From the NCBI RefSeq assembly GCF_032463525.1, contig NZ_CP135971.1, positions 3,224,001-3,288,000 of the forward strand: DNA of 64,000 nucleotides. The letters are read 5' to 3'. Under the pieces are notes generated by a model. The model was given only the letters and a program-made list of their open reading frames with translations, searched no databases and was not told the origin of the DNA. This document shows, in pieces, positions 10,880 to 18,499 of this stretch. The number at the start of each line of letters is the position of its first letter. Within the stretch, counting starts at the first letter, position 1. A program made the translations under genes and the position numbers. This DNA is from Pseudomonas sp. DTU_2021_1001937_2_SI_NGA_ILE_001 (GTDB lineage Bacteria; Pseudomonadota; Gammaproteobacteria; Pseudomonadales; Pseudomonadaceae).

Positions 10880-11371
10880 CGACTAACCGATTCGTGTTGG
10901 CCCTGACCGCCCGGGCTGGGCGACCTGCGGCAGGCCCCGTAAAACGGACCAGCGTTGAACTAATCCTCCACTCTTTAGTTACAAATAATTACCCAAGCGC
11001 ACTGTAAGCCCCTGAACTCGCCACTCGGCCAACACTGCGACTTTGGTGCAACTTGTTTGTTCTACATCAATTAGCCATCATCCGGGCCCGATAAACGATA
11101 AGCTCGTCCGGCACCTCTCTGCTTGTTCGAAAACGAACAACATTCAAGCAGCCTTGCCATGGGCAACGGCACTTCCAGCGACCTTGCGCACCGCCCACAG
11201 GGGCGGTGCGGGCGCATCCGGCGTATTGACCTGCACCGGCAACAAGGTCAGACAAACATCTTTTCACTACAGGCAGCGCCAAGACTGCCGCATGGGTCGC
11301 ATCTGCGCTGTGGAACCTGCCAAATGCATGTTCCGAGCAAGTCAATTCAACATTGCAGTCAAGGAGTCAAC
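10880..11371. promoter_or_regulatory. Non-coding leader of chemoreceptor gene with two perfect palindromes
   Basis: No convincing gene lies here. Two strong dyads are visible. TTGTTCG/CGAACAA at 11123-11140 is a perfect 7-bp inverted repeat around AAAA. CGCACCGCCC/GGGCGGTGCG at 11187-11210 is a perfect 10-bp stem with a 4-base ACAG loop, without a T-tract. The first could be an operator; the second looks like an RNA hairpin about 160 bases before the chemoreceptor start codon. Confidence 0.5.
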
Positions 11372-12997
11372 ATGAACTTGAGGGACCTGAAGGTCGGCAC
11401 GCGAGCCGCCGTTATTTTTCTGTTACTGGGCGTGCTGGTACTGGGCATGGGGCTGATCGCGCTGTACGAGGCCAAACGCATGGACTCGGCTACCGATGCG
11501 GTGCGCGATGTCTGGTTGCCAGGGGTCATCACCCTGGGGGACATTGGCACCAATCTGGGCCGCCTGCGGGCGCTGGGCCTGCGCGCCGTGCTGCTGGAAG
11601 ACCAGGGCGAGCGCGACAAGACCCTGGCGACGATCCGCACCCTCAGCCAGAGCTTCCCCAAGGCACTCAGCGATTACCAGGCGACCATTCAGGATGCCGA
11701 AGATCGTGCGCTGTTCAACGACTTCAAGAGCCGCACCGAGCATTACCACGAGTTGCAGGCACGCATCATCCAGGCCGTGGAGGCCGGACGGCGTGACGAG
11801 GCCATGCACATGATCAACGGCCCGCTGGCCGATTCGGCCGACAGCATGATGGGCTCGCTGTACAAGCTCAGCCACTACAACTCCGACAACGCCATCGAGT
11901 CGGCGCAGGTCAGCAGCGACGTATTCGACGAAGCCTTCGTAGTGATCGTCAGTGCCCTGGTGGCGACCATGGCGGCCATGGCGCTGATCGCCGTGATCCT
12001 CACCCGTAGCATCGTCAAGCCGCTGGGTGAAGCGGTGGTGGTCGCCGACCGCGTGGCCGGTGGCGACCTGACCCGCAGCATCGCCGTAAGCGGCCAGGAC
12101 GAGCCTGCGCAATTGCTCAAGGCGCTGAACCTCATGCAGAACAACCTGCGCGACACCATCAGCCAGATCGCCGCCTCGTCCGATCAACTCACCTCGGCCT
12201 CCGAAGAGCTGAGCTCGGTCACCGAAGACGCCAGCCGTGGCCTGCACAAGCAGAATGCCGAGATCGAGCAGGCGGCCACGGCGGTCAACGAGATGACCGC
12301 CGCCGTCGAGGAAGTCGCCAGCAACGCGGTGATCACCGCCGAGGCTTCGCGTGATGCCGACAAGAGCACCCATGAGGGGCGCGACAAGGTCAACCAGGCG
12401 CTGGAGTCCATTCAGTTGCTGGTGCAGGACGTGACCACCACCTCGCAGGACATCGAAGCCCTCGCCGGCCAGGTACAGGACATCAGCCAGGTGCTCGACG
12501 TGATCCGCTCGGTGGCCGAGCAGACCAACCTGCTGGCCCTCAACGCCGCCATCGAAGCGGCACGGGCGGGCGAAGCCGGGCGTGGTTTCGCGGTGGTCGC
12601 CGATGAAGTCCGCGGCCTGGCGCACCGTACCCAGGAGTCGACCCGCGAGATCGAAAGCATGATCGCCGGCATCCAGGCGGGGTCCGGCAAGGCGGTCGAA
12701 GCCATGCACACCAGCCGCCAACGCGCCACCAGCACCCTGGATGTGGCCAGCGAAGCCGATGCGGCGCTGGAGGTCATCGCCCAGTCGATCAACGCCATCA
12801 ACCAGCGCAATCTGGTCATCGCCAGTGCCTCGGAGCAGCAGGCCCAGGTCGCCCGTGAAGTGGACCGCAACCTGGTGAACATCCGCGACCTGTCGCTGCA
12901 GACATCGGCCGGTGCCAACCAGACCAGCGCCGCCAGCCAGGAGCTTTCCGGCCTAGCCGTGGGCCTGAACGGCATGATTTCGCGCTTCAAGGTCTGA
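11372..12997 (+). CDS. Methyl-accepting chemotaxis protein
   Basis: A 541-residue transmembrane chemoreceptor. The start at 11372 follows AAGGAG. TM1 spans about residues 10-32 ([20 protein letters not shown]), a periplasmic four-helix-bundle-like ligand domain covers about 33-190, TM2 about 190-212 and HAMP about 213-265. The cytoplasmic hairpin tip [20 protein letters not shown] is intact, with [14 protein letters not shown] after it. The C terminus (RFKV) lacks a CheR-tethering pentapeptide, as in most Pseudomonas receptors. The ligand is unknown. The gene is monocistronic. Confidence 0.93.
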   Translation: MNLRDLKVGTRAAVIFLLLGVLVLGMGLIALYEAKRMDSATDAVRDVWLPGVITLGDIGTNLGRLRALGLRAVLLEDQGERDKTLATIRTLSQSFPKALSDYQATIQDAEDRALFNDFKSRTEHYHELQARIIQAVEAGRRDEAMHMINGPLADSADSMMGSLYKLSHYNSDNAIESAQVSSDVFDEAFVVIVSALVATMAAMALIAVILTRSIVKPLGEAVVVADRVAGGDLTRSIAVSGQDEPAQLLKALNLMQNNLRDTISQIAASSDQLTSASEELSSVTEDASRGLHKQNAEIEQAATAVNEMTAAVEEVASNAVITAEASRDADKSTHEGRDKVNQALESIQLLVQDVTTTSQDIEALAGQVQDISQVLDVIRSVAEQTNLLALNAAIEAARAGEAGRGFAVVADEVRGLAHRTQESTREIESMIAGIQAGSGKAVEAMHTSRQRATSTLDVASEADAALEVIAQSINAINQRNLVIASASEQQAQVAREVDRNLVNIRDLSLQTSAGANQTSAASQELSGLAVGLNGMISRFKV

Positions 12998-13052
12998 GCC
13001 GAGCTGACTTCAGGTGGGTTTTCCAACTGGTGGAAGCACCGCCTGCCTTGGC

Positions 13053-13142
13053 TCTTGTGGGAGCGAGCTTGCTCGCGAAAAGGCCGGTACCCCCAACGCA
13101 TGGTCGCGAGCTGCCACGATCATCGCCAGCAAGCTTGCGCCA
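13053..13142. repeat. REP-type inverted repeat (type B, degenerate)
   Basis: CTTGTGGGAGCGAGCTTGCT at the left and a diverged CGCCAGCAAGCTTGCGCCA at the right form imperfect inverted arms of the same family as the elements at 35461 and 51541. Confidence 0.6.
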
Positions 13143-13163
13143 ACGCAAAGATCGATCGGTAGA

Positions 13164-13185
13164 GCGCTGCCAGCCGTGGCAGCGC
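13164..13185. terminator. Perfect 9-bp hairpin, possible terminator after chemoreceptor gene
   Basis: GCGCTGCCA and TGGCAGCGC pair perfectly around GCCG. There is no T-tract, so it may instead be a stabilising hairpin or part of the leader of the next gene. Confidence 0.35.
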
Positions 13186-13237
13186 CAGGCCCGGTTGTGG
13201 CTTACTGTAGCCTCCTCAGCCGACGGTCTGCCCACGC

Positions 13238-14293
13238 ATGTCTCATCCCCGCACCGCTTCCATTCCCTCCTGGCTGCGCCCCGTGCTGCGGCCGCTGCTC
13301 GACCCTTATCGTCGCTACCACCATGCCCGCCTGATCCACGCGGCACGCATCGCCGTGGGCCTGCTGGTGTCGATGCTGCTGACCAGCGGCCTGAACCTGC
13401 CCCACGGTGAATGGGCCTCGGTGACCATGCTGATCGTCATCGGCGGCCTGCAGCACCATGGCAACATCCGCAAGAAATCCGTGGAGCGCGCCTATGGCAC
13501 CTTGATCGGCGCGGGTCTGGGACTGTTCGTGGTGGTGCAGCAGGGCTACCTGGAAATGCCCTTGCTGACCTACACGCTGATGTCGGTGATGTGCGGCTTC
13601 TTCGCCTACCACGCCATCGGCAAGGGCGGCTATACGGCGCTGCTGTCGGCCATCACCCTGTTCATCGTCGCCGGCCATGGGGTCAACCCGATCAGCGACG
13701 GCCTGTGGCGCACCGTCGACATCCTCATCGGCATCGTCCTGGCCCTGGCGTTCTCCTTTGCGCTGCCGCTGTATGCGGTGTTCTCCTGGCGCTTCAACCT
13801 GGCCCGTGGCCTGCGCGACTGCGCCAAGGTGTATGGGCGCATCAGCCACGGCCAGGCCGTGACCGCCGACGAACACATCAAGCTCACCGCCAGCCTCAAC
13901 GCGGTGATGCTGCAACTGCGCTCGCTGCTGCCGTCGGTGTCCAAGGAGGTGCGGATTTCCATGGTCGAGCTGGACGCCATTCAGGGCCAGTTCCGCATGT
14001 GCCTGAGCCTGCTGGAGATCCTCGCCAATATCCGCCCGGCCAATCCTGACGCGGCCACCCGCGCGATACTCGACGCCGACTACCGGCAGAATCGCCGCCG
14101 CCTGCTGGGCATGGCCCGGGCGCTGCAGACCGGCTCGGGCGAACACCTCAAGCGCAGCTTCGAAGCCCTGGCCCTGCCCGCCGGTGCCCCCGGCGAGCTG
14201 ACCGGCTACCTGCTGATGAGCCAGCGCCTGAGCTTGACCCTCGAAGACCTGCAAGCGCGCCTGGCCAAGACCTCGCGCAAATGGAACCTGTAA
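13238..14293 (+). CDS. FUSC-family inner membrane protein
   Basis: A 351-residue protein of the fusaric-acid-resistance/YccS-like family. Hydrophobic segments occupy roughly residues 32-180, with HGEWASVTMLIVIGGLQHHG and RAYGTLIGAGLGL, a typical FUSC signature. A soluble helical C-terminal half follows. Members are shorter half-size relatives of aromatic-acid exporters; the substrate is unknown. The Lrp-type gene starts four bases after its stop, so the two are coupled. Confidence 0.8.
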   Translation: MSHPRTASIPSWLRPVLRPLLDPYRRYHHARLIHAARIAVGLLVSMLLTSGLNLPHGEWASVTMLIVIGGLQHHGNIRKKSVERAYGTLIGAGLGLFVVVQQGYLEMPLLTYTLMSVMCGFFAYHAIGKGGYTALLSAITLFIVAGHGVNPISDGLWRTVDILIGIVLALAFSFALPLYAVFSWRFNLARGLRDCAKVYGRISHGQAVTADEHIKLTASLNAVMLQLRSLLPSVSKEVRISMVELDAIQGQFRMCLSLLEILANIRPANPDAATRAILDADYRQNRRRLLGMARALQTGSGEHLKRSFEALALPAGAPGELTGYLLMSQRLSLTLEDLQARLAKTSRKWNL

Positions 14294-14297
14294 GAAG

Positions 14298-14765
14298 ATG
14301 AACCTCCCCGACAACCGCCCACCGGCCCTCGACGACATCGACCGCCAGCTGATCGCCGCCCTGCAGCTCAACGCCCGCGAGAGCGTGGCAGTGCTGGCGC
14401 GGCGGCTGGGGATTGCCCGCACCACGGTCACTTCGCGCCTGGCGCGCCTGGAGCAGAGCAAGGTCATTACCGGCTACGGCGTGCGCCTCGGCCAGCGGGT
14501 CGTGGATGGCGGCCTGCAGGCCTACGTGGGCATCACCGTCAAACCGCGTTCGGGCAAGGAAGTGCTGCGCCGCCTGAGTGGCCTGAGCCAGGTCCAGCAG
14601 CTGTGTGCGGTGAGCGGCGAGTTCGACTACGTGGCCTGGCTGCGCACCGACTCGCCCGAACAGCTGGACCAGTTGCTGGACCTGATCGGCAGTGTCGACG
14701 GCGTGGAAAAGACCACCACCTCGATCATCCTCAGCAGCAAGATCGACCGCGGCCAGCCGGTGTAG
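14298..14765 (+). CDS. Lrp/AsnC-family transcriptional regulator
   Basis: A 155-residue Lrp/AsnC protein. The N-terminal helix-turn-helix is DDIDRQLIAALQLNARESVA plus RLGIARTTVTSRLARLE (about residues 15-65); the ligand/dimer RAM domain follows, with GEFDYVAWLRTDSPEQLDQLL. It lies on the same strand 252 bases before davB, which it likely controls; Lrp-type activators beside lysine catabolic genes are common in Pseudomonas. A dyad at 14907-14939 is a candidate site. Confidence 0.9.
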   Translation: MNLPDNRPPALDDIDRQLIAALQLNARESVAVLARRLGIARTTVTSRLARLEQSKVITGYGVRLGQRVVDGGLQAYVGITVKPRSGKEVLRRLSGLSQVQQLCAVSGEFDYVAWLRTDSPEQLDQLLDLIGSVDGVEKTTTSIILSSKIDRGQPV

Positions 14766-14771
14766 GCCTTC

Positions 14772-14862
14772 GGTAGGAGCGGCTTCAGCCGCGAAAGCGC
14801 CAGGAAATTCACCGCATCTGCTGTGAGCATGCGATCGCTTCCCGGCTGAAGCCGGTCCTACC
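14772..14862. repeat. REPIN (type A, plus orientation)
   Basis: Two inverted arms, GGTAGGAGCGGCTTCAGCCG and GGCTGAAGCCGGTCCTACC, flank a conserved spacer containing CCGCATCTGCTGTGAGCATG. The same arm-spacer-arm unit occurs at 39618-39709 and, inverted, in the elements at 29948, 61108 and 62695. Confidence 0.75.
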
Positions 14863-14906
14863 CCTCCCACCATGACTGCCGTTTTCGTCACAGTGAGTTC
14901 TACGCT

Positions 14907-14939
14907 CGTCGAAATGCAGCACAAAGCAGCAAATCGACG
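14907..14939. promoter_or_regulatory. Candidate Lrp-type operator upstream of davB
   Basis: CGTCGAAATGC (14907-14917) and GCAAATCGACG (14929-14939) form an imperfect dyad matching at 9 of 11 positions around an A-rich centre. It is about 80 bases before davB and follows the Lrp/AsnC gene. The assignment is inferred. Confidence 0.4.
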
Positions 14940-15017
14940 ACACTTTTCGCCTTATTAACGTGCGCGCGCCTGCCTAGACTGTTCCTACCGTGCCATCGCC
15001 AGAATTAAGGGACAGCC

Positions 15018-16697
15018 ATGCATCACTCTCGTCATCGCGCAGACGGTAAAAAGCCGATCACCATGTTCGGCCCGGATTTCCCCTTTGCCTTCGACGACTG
15101 GATCGCGCATCCCGCCGGCCTGGGCAGCATTCCCGAGCATCACCATGGCCGCGAGGTGGCGATCATCGGTGCCGGTATCGCTGGCATGGTGGCGGCCTAC
15201 GAATTGATGAAGCTGGGCCTCAAGCCGGTGGTCTACGAGGCTTCGCAAATGGGCGGGCGGCTGCGCTCCAAGCCCTTCGAGGGCGCCGAGGGCATCATCG
15301 CCGAGCTGGGCGGCATGCGCTTTCCGGCTTCCTCCACGGCGTTTTATCACTATGTCGACAAGCTCGGCCTGGAAACCCGCCCCTTCCCCAACCCGCTGAC
15401 CCCGGCGTCCGGCAGCACGGTGGTCGACCTGGAAGGCAACACCTACTACGCGCAGACCCTGGCCGACCTGCCGGCGCTGTTCCAGGAGGTCGCCGACGCC
15501 TGGGCCGATGCGCTGGAAAGCGGCGCGCGCTTCTCCGAGATCCAGCAGGCCATCCGCGACCGCGACGTGGTGCGCCTCAAGACCCTGTGGAACGAGCTGG
15601 TGCCGCTGTGGGACGACCGCACCTTCTACGATTTCGTCGCCACCTCCAAGGCCTTCGCCAAGCTGTCGTTCTACCACCGTGAAGTGTTCGGCCAGGTCGG
15701 CTTCGGCACCGGCGGCTGGGACTCGGACTTCCCCAACTCGATGCTGGAGATTTTCCGCGTGGTGATGACCAACTGCGACGAAGACCAGCACCTGATCGTC
15801 GGCGGCGTGCAGCAGGTGCCGCTGGGCATCTGGCGCCACGCGCCGGAACGCTGCACGCACTGGCCGGCGGGCACCAGCCTGTCGTCGCTGCACCATGGCG
15901 CACCGCGCCCTGGCGTGAAGCGCATCGCCCGCGCCTCGGACGGCCAGCTGGCGGTCACCGACAACTGGGGCGACACCCGCCTGTATCCGGCGGTGCTGAC
16001 CACCTGCCAGAGCTGGCTGCTGACCACCCAGATCGAATGCGAAGAATCGCTGTTCTCGCAGAAGATGTGGATGGCCCTGGACCGCACCCGCTACATGCAG
16101 TCGTCGAAGACCTTCGTGATGGTCGACCGGCCGTTCTGGAAAGACAAAGACCCGGAAACCGGCCGCGACCTGATGAGCATGACCCTCACCGACCGCCTGA
16201 CCCGTGGCACTTACCTGTTCGACAACGGCGACGACAAGCCGGGGGTCATTTGCCTGTCCTACGCGTGGATGAGCGACGCACTGAAGATGCTGCCGCACCC
16301 CACCGACAAGCGCGTGCGCCTGGCCCTGGATGCGCTGAAGAAGATCTACCCCAAGGTGGACATCGCCGCACACATCATCGGCGACCCGATCACCGTGTCG
16401 TGGGAAGCCGACCCGCATTTCCTTGGCGCCTTCAAGGGTGCGCTGCCCGGCCACTATCGCTACAACCAGCGCATGTACGCGCACTTCATGCAACAGGACC
16501 TGCCCGCCGAGCAGCGCGGCATGTTCCTCGCCGGCGACGACATTTCCTGGACGCCGGCCTGGGTCGAAGGCGCAGTGCAGACTGCATTGAACTCGGTATG
16601 GGGCATCATGACCCACTTCGGTGGCCAGACACATGCCGACAACCCGGGGCCTGGCGACGTGTTCCACGAAATCGGCCCCATCGCCCTCGGTGACTGA
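15018..16697 (+). CDS. davB: L-lysine 2-monooxygenase (flavin amine oxidase family)
   Basis: Converts L-lysine to 5-aminovaleramide with O2 and FAD, the first step of the aminovalerate route. The protein is 559 residues, matching P. putida DavB. The dinucleotide-binding loop VAIIGAGIAGMVAAYELM is at about residues 47-64 and the FAD motif GGRLRSKPF follows at about 85. The C-terminal FAD-contact segment is FLAGDDISWTPAWVEGAVQT. davA begins three bases after its stop, strongly supporting the assignment over tryptophan monooxygenase, its nearest relative. Confidence 0.92.
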   Translation: MHHSRHRADGKKPITMFGPDFPFAFDDWIAHPAGLGSIPEHHHGREVAIIGAGIAGMVAAYELMKLGLKPVVYEASQMGGRLRSKPFEGAEGIIAELGGMRFPASSTAFYHYVDKLGLETRPFPNPLTPASGSTVVDLEGNTYYAQTLADLPALFQEVADAWADALESGARFSEIQQAIRDRDVVRLKTLWNELVPLWDDRTFYDFVATSKAFAKLSFYHREVFGQVGFGTGGWDSDFPNSMLEIFRVVMTNCDEDQHLIVGGVQQVPLGIWRHAPERCTHWPAGTSLSSLHHGAPRPGVKRIARASDGQLAVTDNWGDTRLYPAVLTTCQSWLLTTQIECEESLFSQKMWMALDRTRYMQSSKTFVMVDRPFWKDKDPETGRDLMSMTLTDRLTRGTYLFDNGDDKPGVICLSYAWMSDALKMLPHPTDKRVRLALDALKKIYPKVDIAAHIIGDPITVSWEADPHFLGAFKGALPGHYRYNQRMYAHFMQQDLPAEQRGMFLAGDDISWTPAWVEGAVQTALNSVWGIMTHFGGQTHADNPGPGDVFHEIGPIALGD

Positions 16698-16700
16698 CCC

Positions 16701-17489
16701 ATGCACATCGCCCTCTACCAGTGCCCGCCCCTGCCCCTGGACATCGACGCCAACCTGGCACGCCTGCGCCAGCAGGCCGCCACCGCCGCCCGGCAAGGCG
16801 TGCAGCTGCTGGTGTGCCCGGAGATGTTTCTCACCGGCTACAACATCGGCCGCGAGGCGGTGCAGCGCCTGGCCCAGCCCGCCGACGGCCCGGCAGCGGC
16901 CGAGGTGGCGCGCATCGCGGTACACAGCGGTGTGGCGATTGCCTACGGCTACCCGGAGCGCGGCGCAGACGGGCGTCTGTACAACGCTGCCCAGGTGATC
17001 GATGCCCAGGGCCAGCGCCTGGGCAACTACCGCAAGACCCACCTGTTCGGCGAACTGGACCACGGCATGTTCAGTGCCGGTAATGCCCACAGCGCGGTGT
17101 TCGAACTGCACGGCTGGAAGCTGGGGCTGTTGATCTGCTACGACGTGGAATTTCCCGAGAACGTGCGCCACCTGGCCATGGAGGGCGCCGAACTGGTGGT
17201 GGTGCCGACGGCGAACATGCAGCCCTATGATTTCGTCTGCGAGGTGACGGTACGTGCCCGGGCGTTCGAGAACCAGTGCTACCTGGCATACGCCAACTAC
17301 TGCGGGGCCGAAGGCGCGATTCACTATTGTGGGCTGAGCAGCCTCAACGGCCCGGACGGCCATCGTCCGGCGTTGGCCGGTGCAGGAGAAGGACTGATTC
17401 ATGCCACGCTGACCCGCGCGGCGATCGCCCAGGCCAAGGGGCTGAACGACTACCTGGCTGACAGGCGCGAGAGACTGGACAGGCCATGA
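16701..17489 (+). CDS. davA: 5-aminovaleramide amidohydrolase (nitrilase superfamily)
   Basis: Hydrolyses 5-aminovaleramide to 5-aminovalerate and ammonia. The 262-residue protein has the nitrilase catalytic triad in order: Glu41 in VCPEMFLTGYNI, Lys112 in NYRKTHLFGELD and Cys146 in LLICYDVEFPE. It starts three bases after davB, so the two are one transcript. The last step genes (davD, davT) are not in the window. Confidence 0.92.
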   Translation: MHIALYQCPPLPLDIDANLARLRQQAATAARQGVQLLVCPEMFLTGYNIGREAVQRLAQPADGPAAAEVARIAVHSGVAIAYGYPERGADGRLYNAAQVIDAQGQRLGNYRKTHLFGELDHGMFSAGNAHSAVFELHGWKLGLLICYDVEFPENVRHLAMEGAELVVVPTANMQPYDFVCEVTVRARAFENQCYLAYANYCGAEGAIHYCGLSSLNGPDGHRPALAGAGEGLIHATLTRAAIAQAKGLNDYLADRRERLDRP

Positions 17490-17620
17490 TCGGCCTCCAC
17501 CCTGGCGTGCCTGAACTACACTGGCTTCAAGGGCAGTGATCCATTCGCGTGTTGATCGTATTCAGGGTTGCAGCCCTCGGCAGGCCGACAGCCGATGCGT
17601 GCGGCGCAGGAGGATCCCCC

Positions 17621-17899
17621 ATGAAACTCGACCGCTCCCTCACCCCGAAATGGCACCGCAACTGCTCCCTGGAGCTGGCCCCGGACCGCAAGGGCCATGT
17701 GCTGCACCTGAGCCCTGGCGGCATGATCCGCCTGGACGCGGACGACGCGCGGGTCAGCGAACTGATCGACGGGCGACACACGGTAGAAGAAATCATCGAG
17801 ACCCTGCATACCCGTTTCCCCAACCTGCCGGAAACGGGCATGGACGTGGATCGTTTCATGAAGGTCGCCAGCGAGAAACAGTGGATCGACCTTCACTGA
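17621..17899 (+). CDS. Orphan PqqD-family (RiPP recognition element) protein
   Basis: A 92-residue protein starting MKLDRSLTPKWHRN after AGGAGG. It aligns by eye with PqqD: HVLHLSPGGMIRLDADDARV corresponds to PqqD's HVLLYPEGMVKLN region, followed by the PqqD-like pattern IDGRHTVEEIIETLHTRFP and a final DRFMKVASEKQWI. PqqD binds the PqqA peptide and presents it to PqqE. No pqqA, B, C or E is present in the window, so this copy is an orphan. It lies 131 bases after davA on the same strand and 10 bases before the convergent Pmp3-like gene. Confidence 0.75.
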   Translation: MKLDRSLTPKWHRNCSLELAPDRKGHVLHLSPGGMIRLDADDARVSELIDGRHTVEEIIETLHTRFPNLPETGMDVDRFMKVASEKQWIDLH

Positions 17900-17908
17900 G
17901 GGCCGGGC

Positions 17909-18070
17909 TTACTTGCGGCTGGCGATGATGTACACCGCATGGATGATGCCCGGGAAGTAACCCAGCAGGGTCAGCAGGATATTGAGCCAGAAGGCGCCGC
18001 CAAAGCCGACCTGCATGAAGACGCCCAGCGGGGGCAGCAGAATGGCGAAGATGATGCGGATGATGTCCAT
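17909..18070 (-). CDS. Pmp3/YqaE-family membrane peptide
   Basis: A 53-residue, two-helix membrane peptide. It reads MDIIRIIFAILLPPLGVFMQ, then GFGGAFWLNILLTLLGYFPG and a C-terminal IIHAVYIIASRK, the exact layout of the Pmp3/YqaE (UPF0057) family. An AGGAG site precedes the start by nine bases. Members affect membrane potential and stress tolerance in yeast and bacteria; the role here is unknown. It is convergent with the PqqD-like gene. Confidence 0.92.
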   Translation of the reverse strand: MDIIRIIFAILLPPLGVFMQVGFGGAFWLNILLTLLGYFPGIIHAVYIIASRK

Positions 18071-18196
18071 GGATAAGCTCCTGATTGAATAGCCTGAATG
18101 GCTCTTTTCAATCGACCCTGGACGCTGGGGAGGGTTCCACGATTAATAGCACCGAGCCAGCGCGGCAGGCGGCGGCTGCCTTGGAACGGGCTGGTG

Positions 18197-18255
18197 CCGG
18201 GTAGGACCGGCTTTAGCCGGGAAGCCTTTCGCGCCTGAAGCCGCTGCCACAGGCT
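18197..18255. repeat. REP doublet (type A, short spacer)
   Basis: GTAGGACCGGCTTTAGCCGG and an imperfect CCTGAAGCCGCTGCCAC arm form a compact hairpin between the Pmp3-like gene and the rsmY terminator. Confidence 0.6.
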
Positions 18256-18283
18256 GGCATTGCGGTTTTCCGAACGCGCAATA

Positions 18284-18405
18284 AAGAAAACCCCGCCGAA
18301 GCGGGGTTTTCCAGACTGTTTCCCTGATTTCCCTTTCTTCCCGCCGTCCTGGCAGGTACTCCCTACGTGTCCCTTTTATCTGTTTGCGCATCCTGCGCGA
18401 CGTCC
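18284..18405 (-). ncRNA. rsmY: RsmY-type regulatory small RNA
   Basis: A roughly 120-nt transcript on the minus strand that sequesters the translational repressors RsmA/RsmE (CsrA family). The RNA has about nine GGA motifs: GGACG, GCGCAGGATGCGC (GGA in a hairpin loop), GGGACAC, GGGAGTA, AGGACGG, GGGAAGA, GGGAAAT, GGGAAAC and TGGAAAA. It ends in a Rho-independent terminator, CCCCGC-TTCG-GCGGGG followed by TTTTC. A perfect GacA box lies about 60 bases upstream of the proposed 5' end. The GCGCAGGA hairpin near the 5' end is characteristic of RsmY. The start (near 18405) is inferred from a TAATCT -10-like hexamer at 18414-18419. I recall rsmY at a comparable place in P. putida, next to an acyl-CoA dehydrogenase gene. 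Confidence 0.88.
18287..18310 (-). terminator. Rho-independent terminator of rsmY
   Basis: AAAACCCCGC and GCGGGGTTTT pair perfectly over ten bases; on the minus strand the loop is the very stable TTCG tetraloop and the 3' side ends TTTTC TTTATT. Confidence 0.9.
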
Positions 18406-18462
18406 ATGTAGGTAGATTATCTTTGGATCCATTCGCCCGGAAGAGGCGATTTGCCGCCGCCG

Positions 18463-18484
18463 TTTGTAAGCCATGGCTTACAAA
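18463..18484. promoter_or_regulatory. GacA box (upstream activating sequence of rsmY)
   Basis: A perfect 22-bp palindrome, TTTGTAAGCCA and its complement, containing TGTAAG-CCATGG-CTTACA, the exact GacA consensus TGTAAG-N6-CTTACA. It is about 60 bases upstream of the proposed rsmY start and 15 bases beyond the acyl-CoA dehydrogenase stop. The GacS/GacA two-component system activates Rsm RNAs through such sites. Confidence 0.9.
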
Positions 18485-18499
18485 GGCGATACAGCAAAG

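Noticed and set aside
10686..10880. Small coding frame of 62 codons after the ABC ATPase
   Set aside because: It runs through a REP element and has no ribosome site.
18143..18391. 82-codon minus-strand frame (MRKQIKGTRREYL)
   Set aside because: It lies on the rsmY transcript and its terminator; the GGA repeats and GacA box explain the sequence better.
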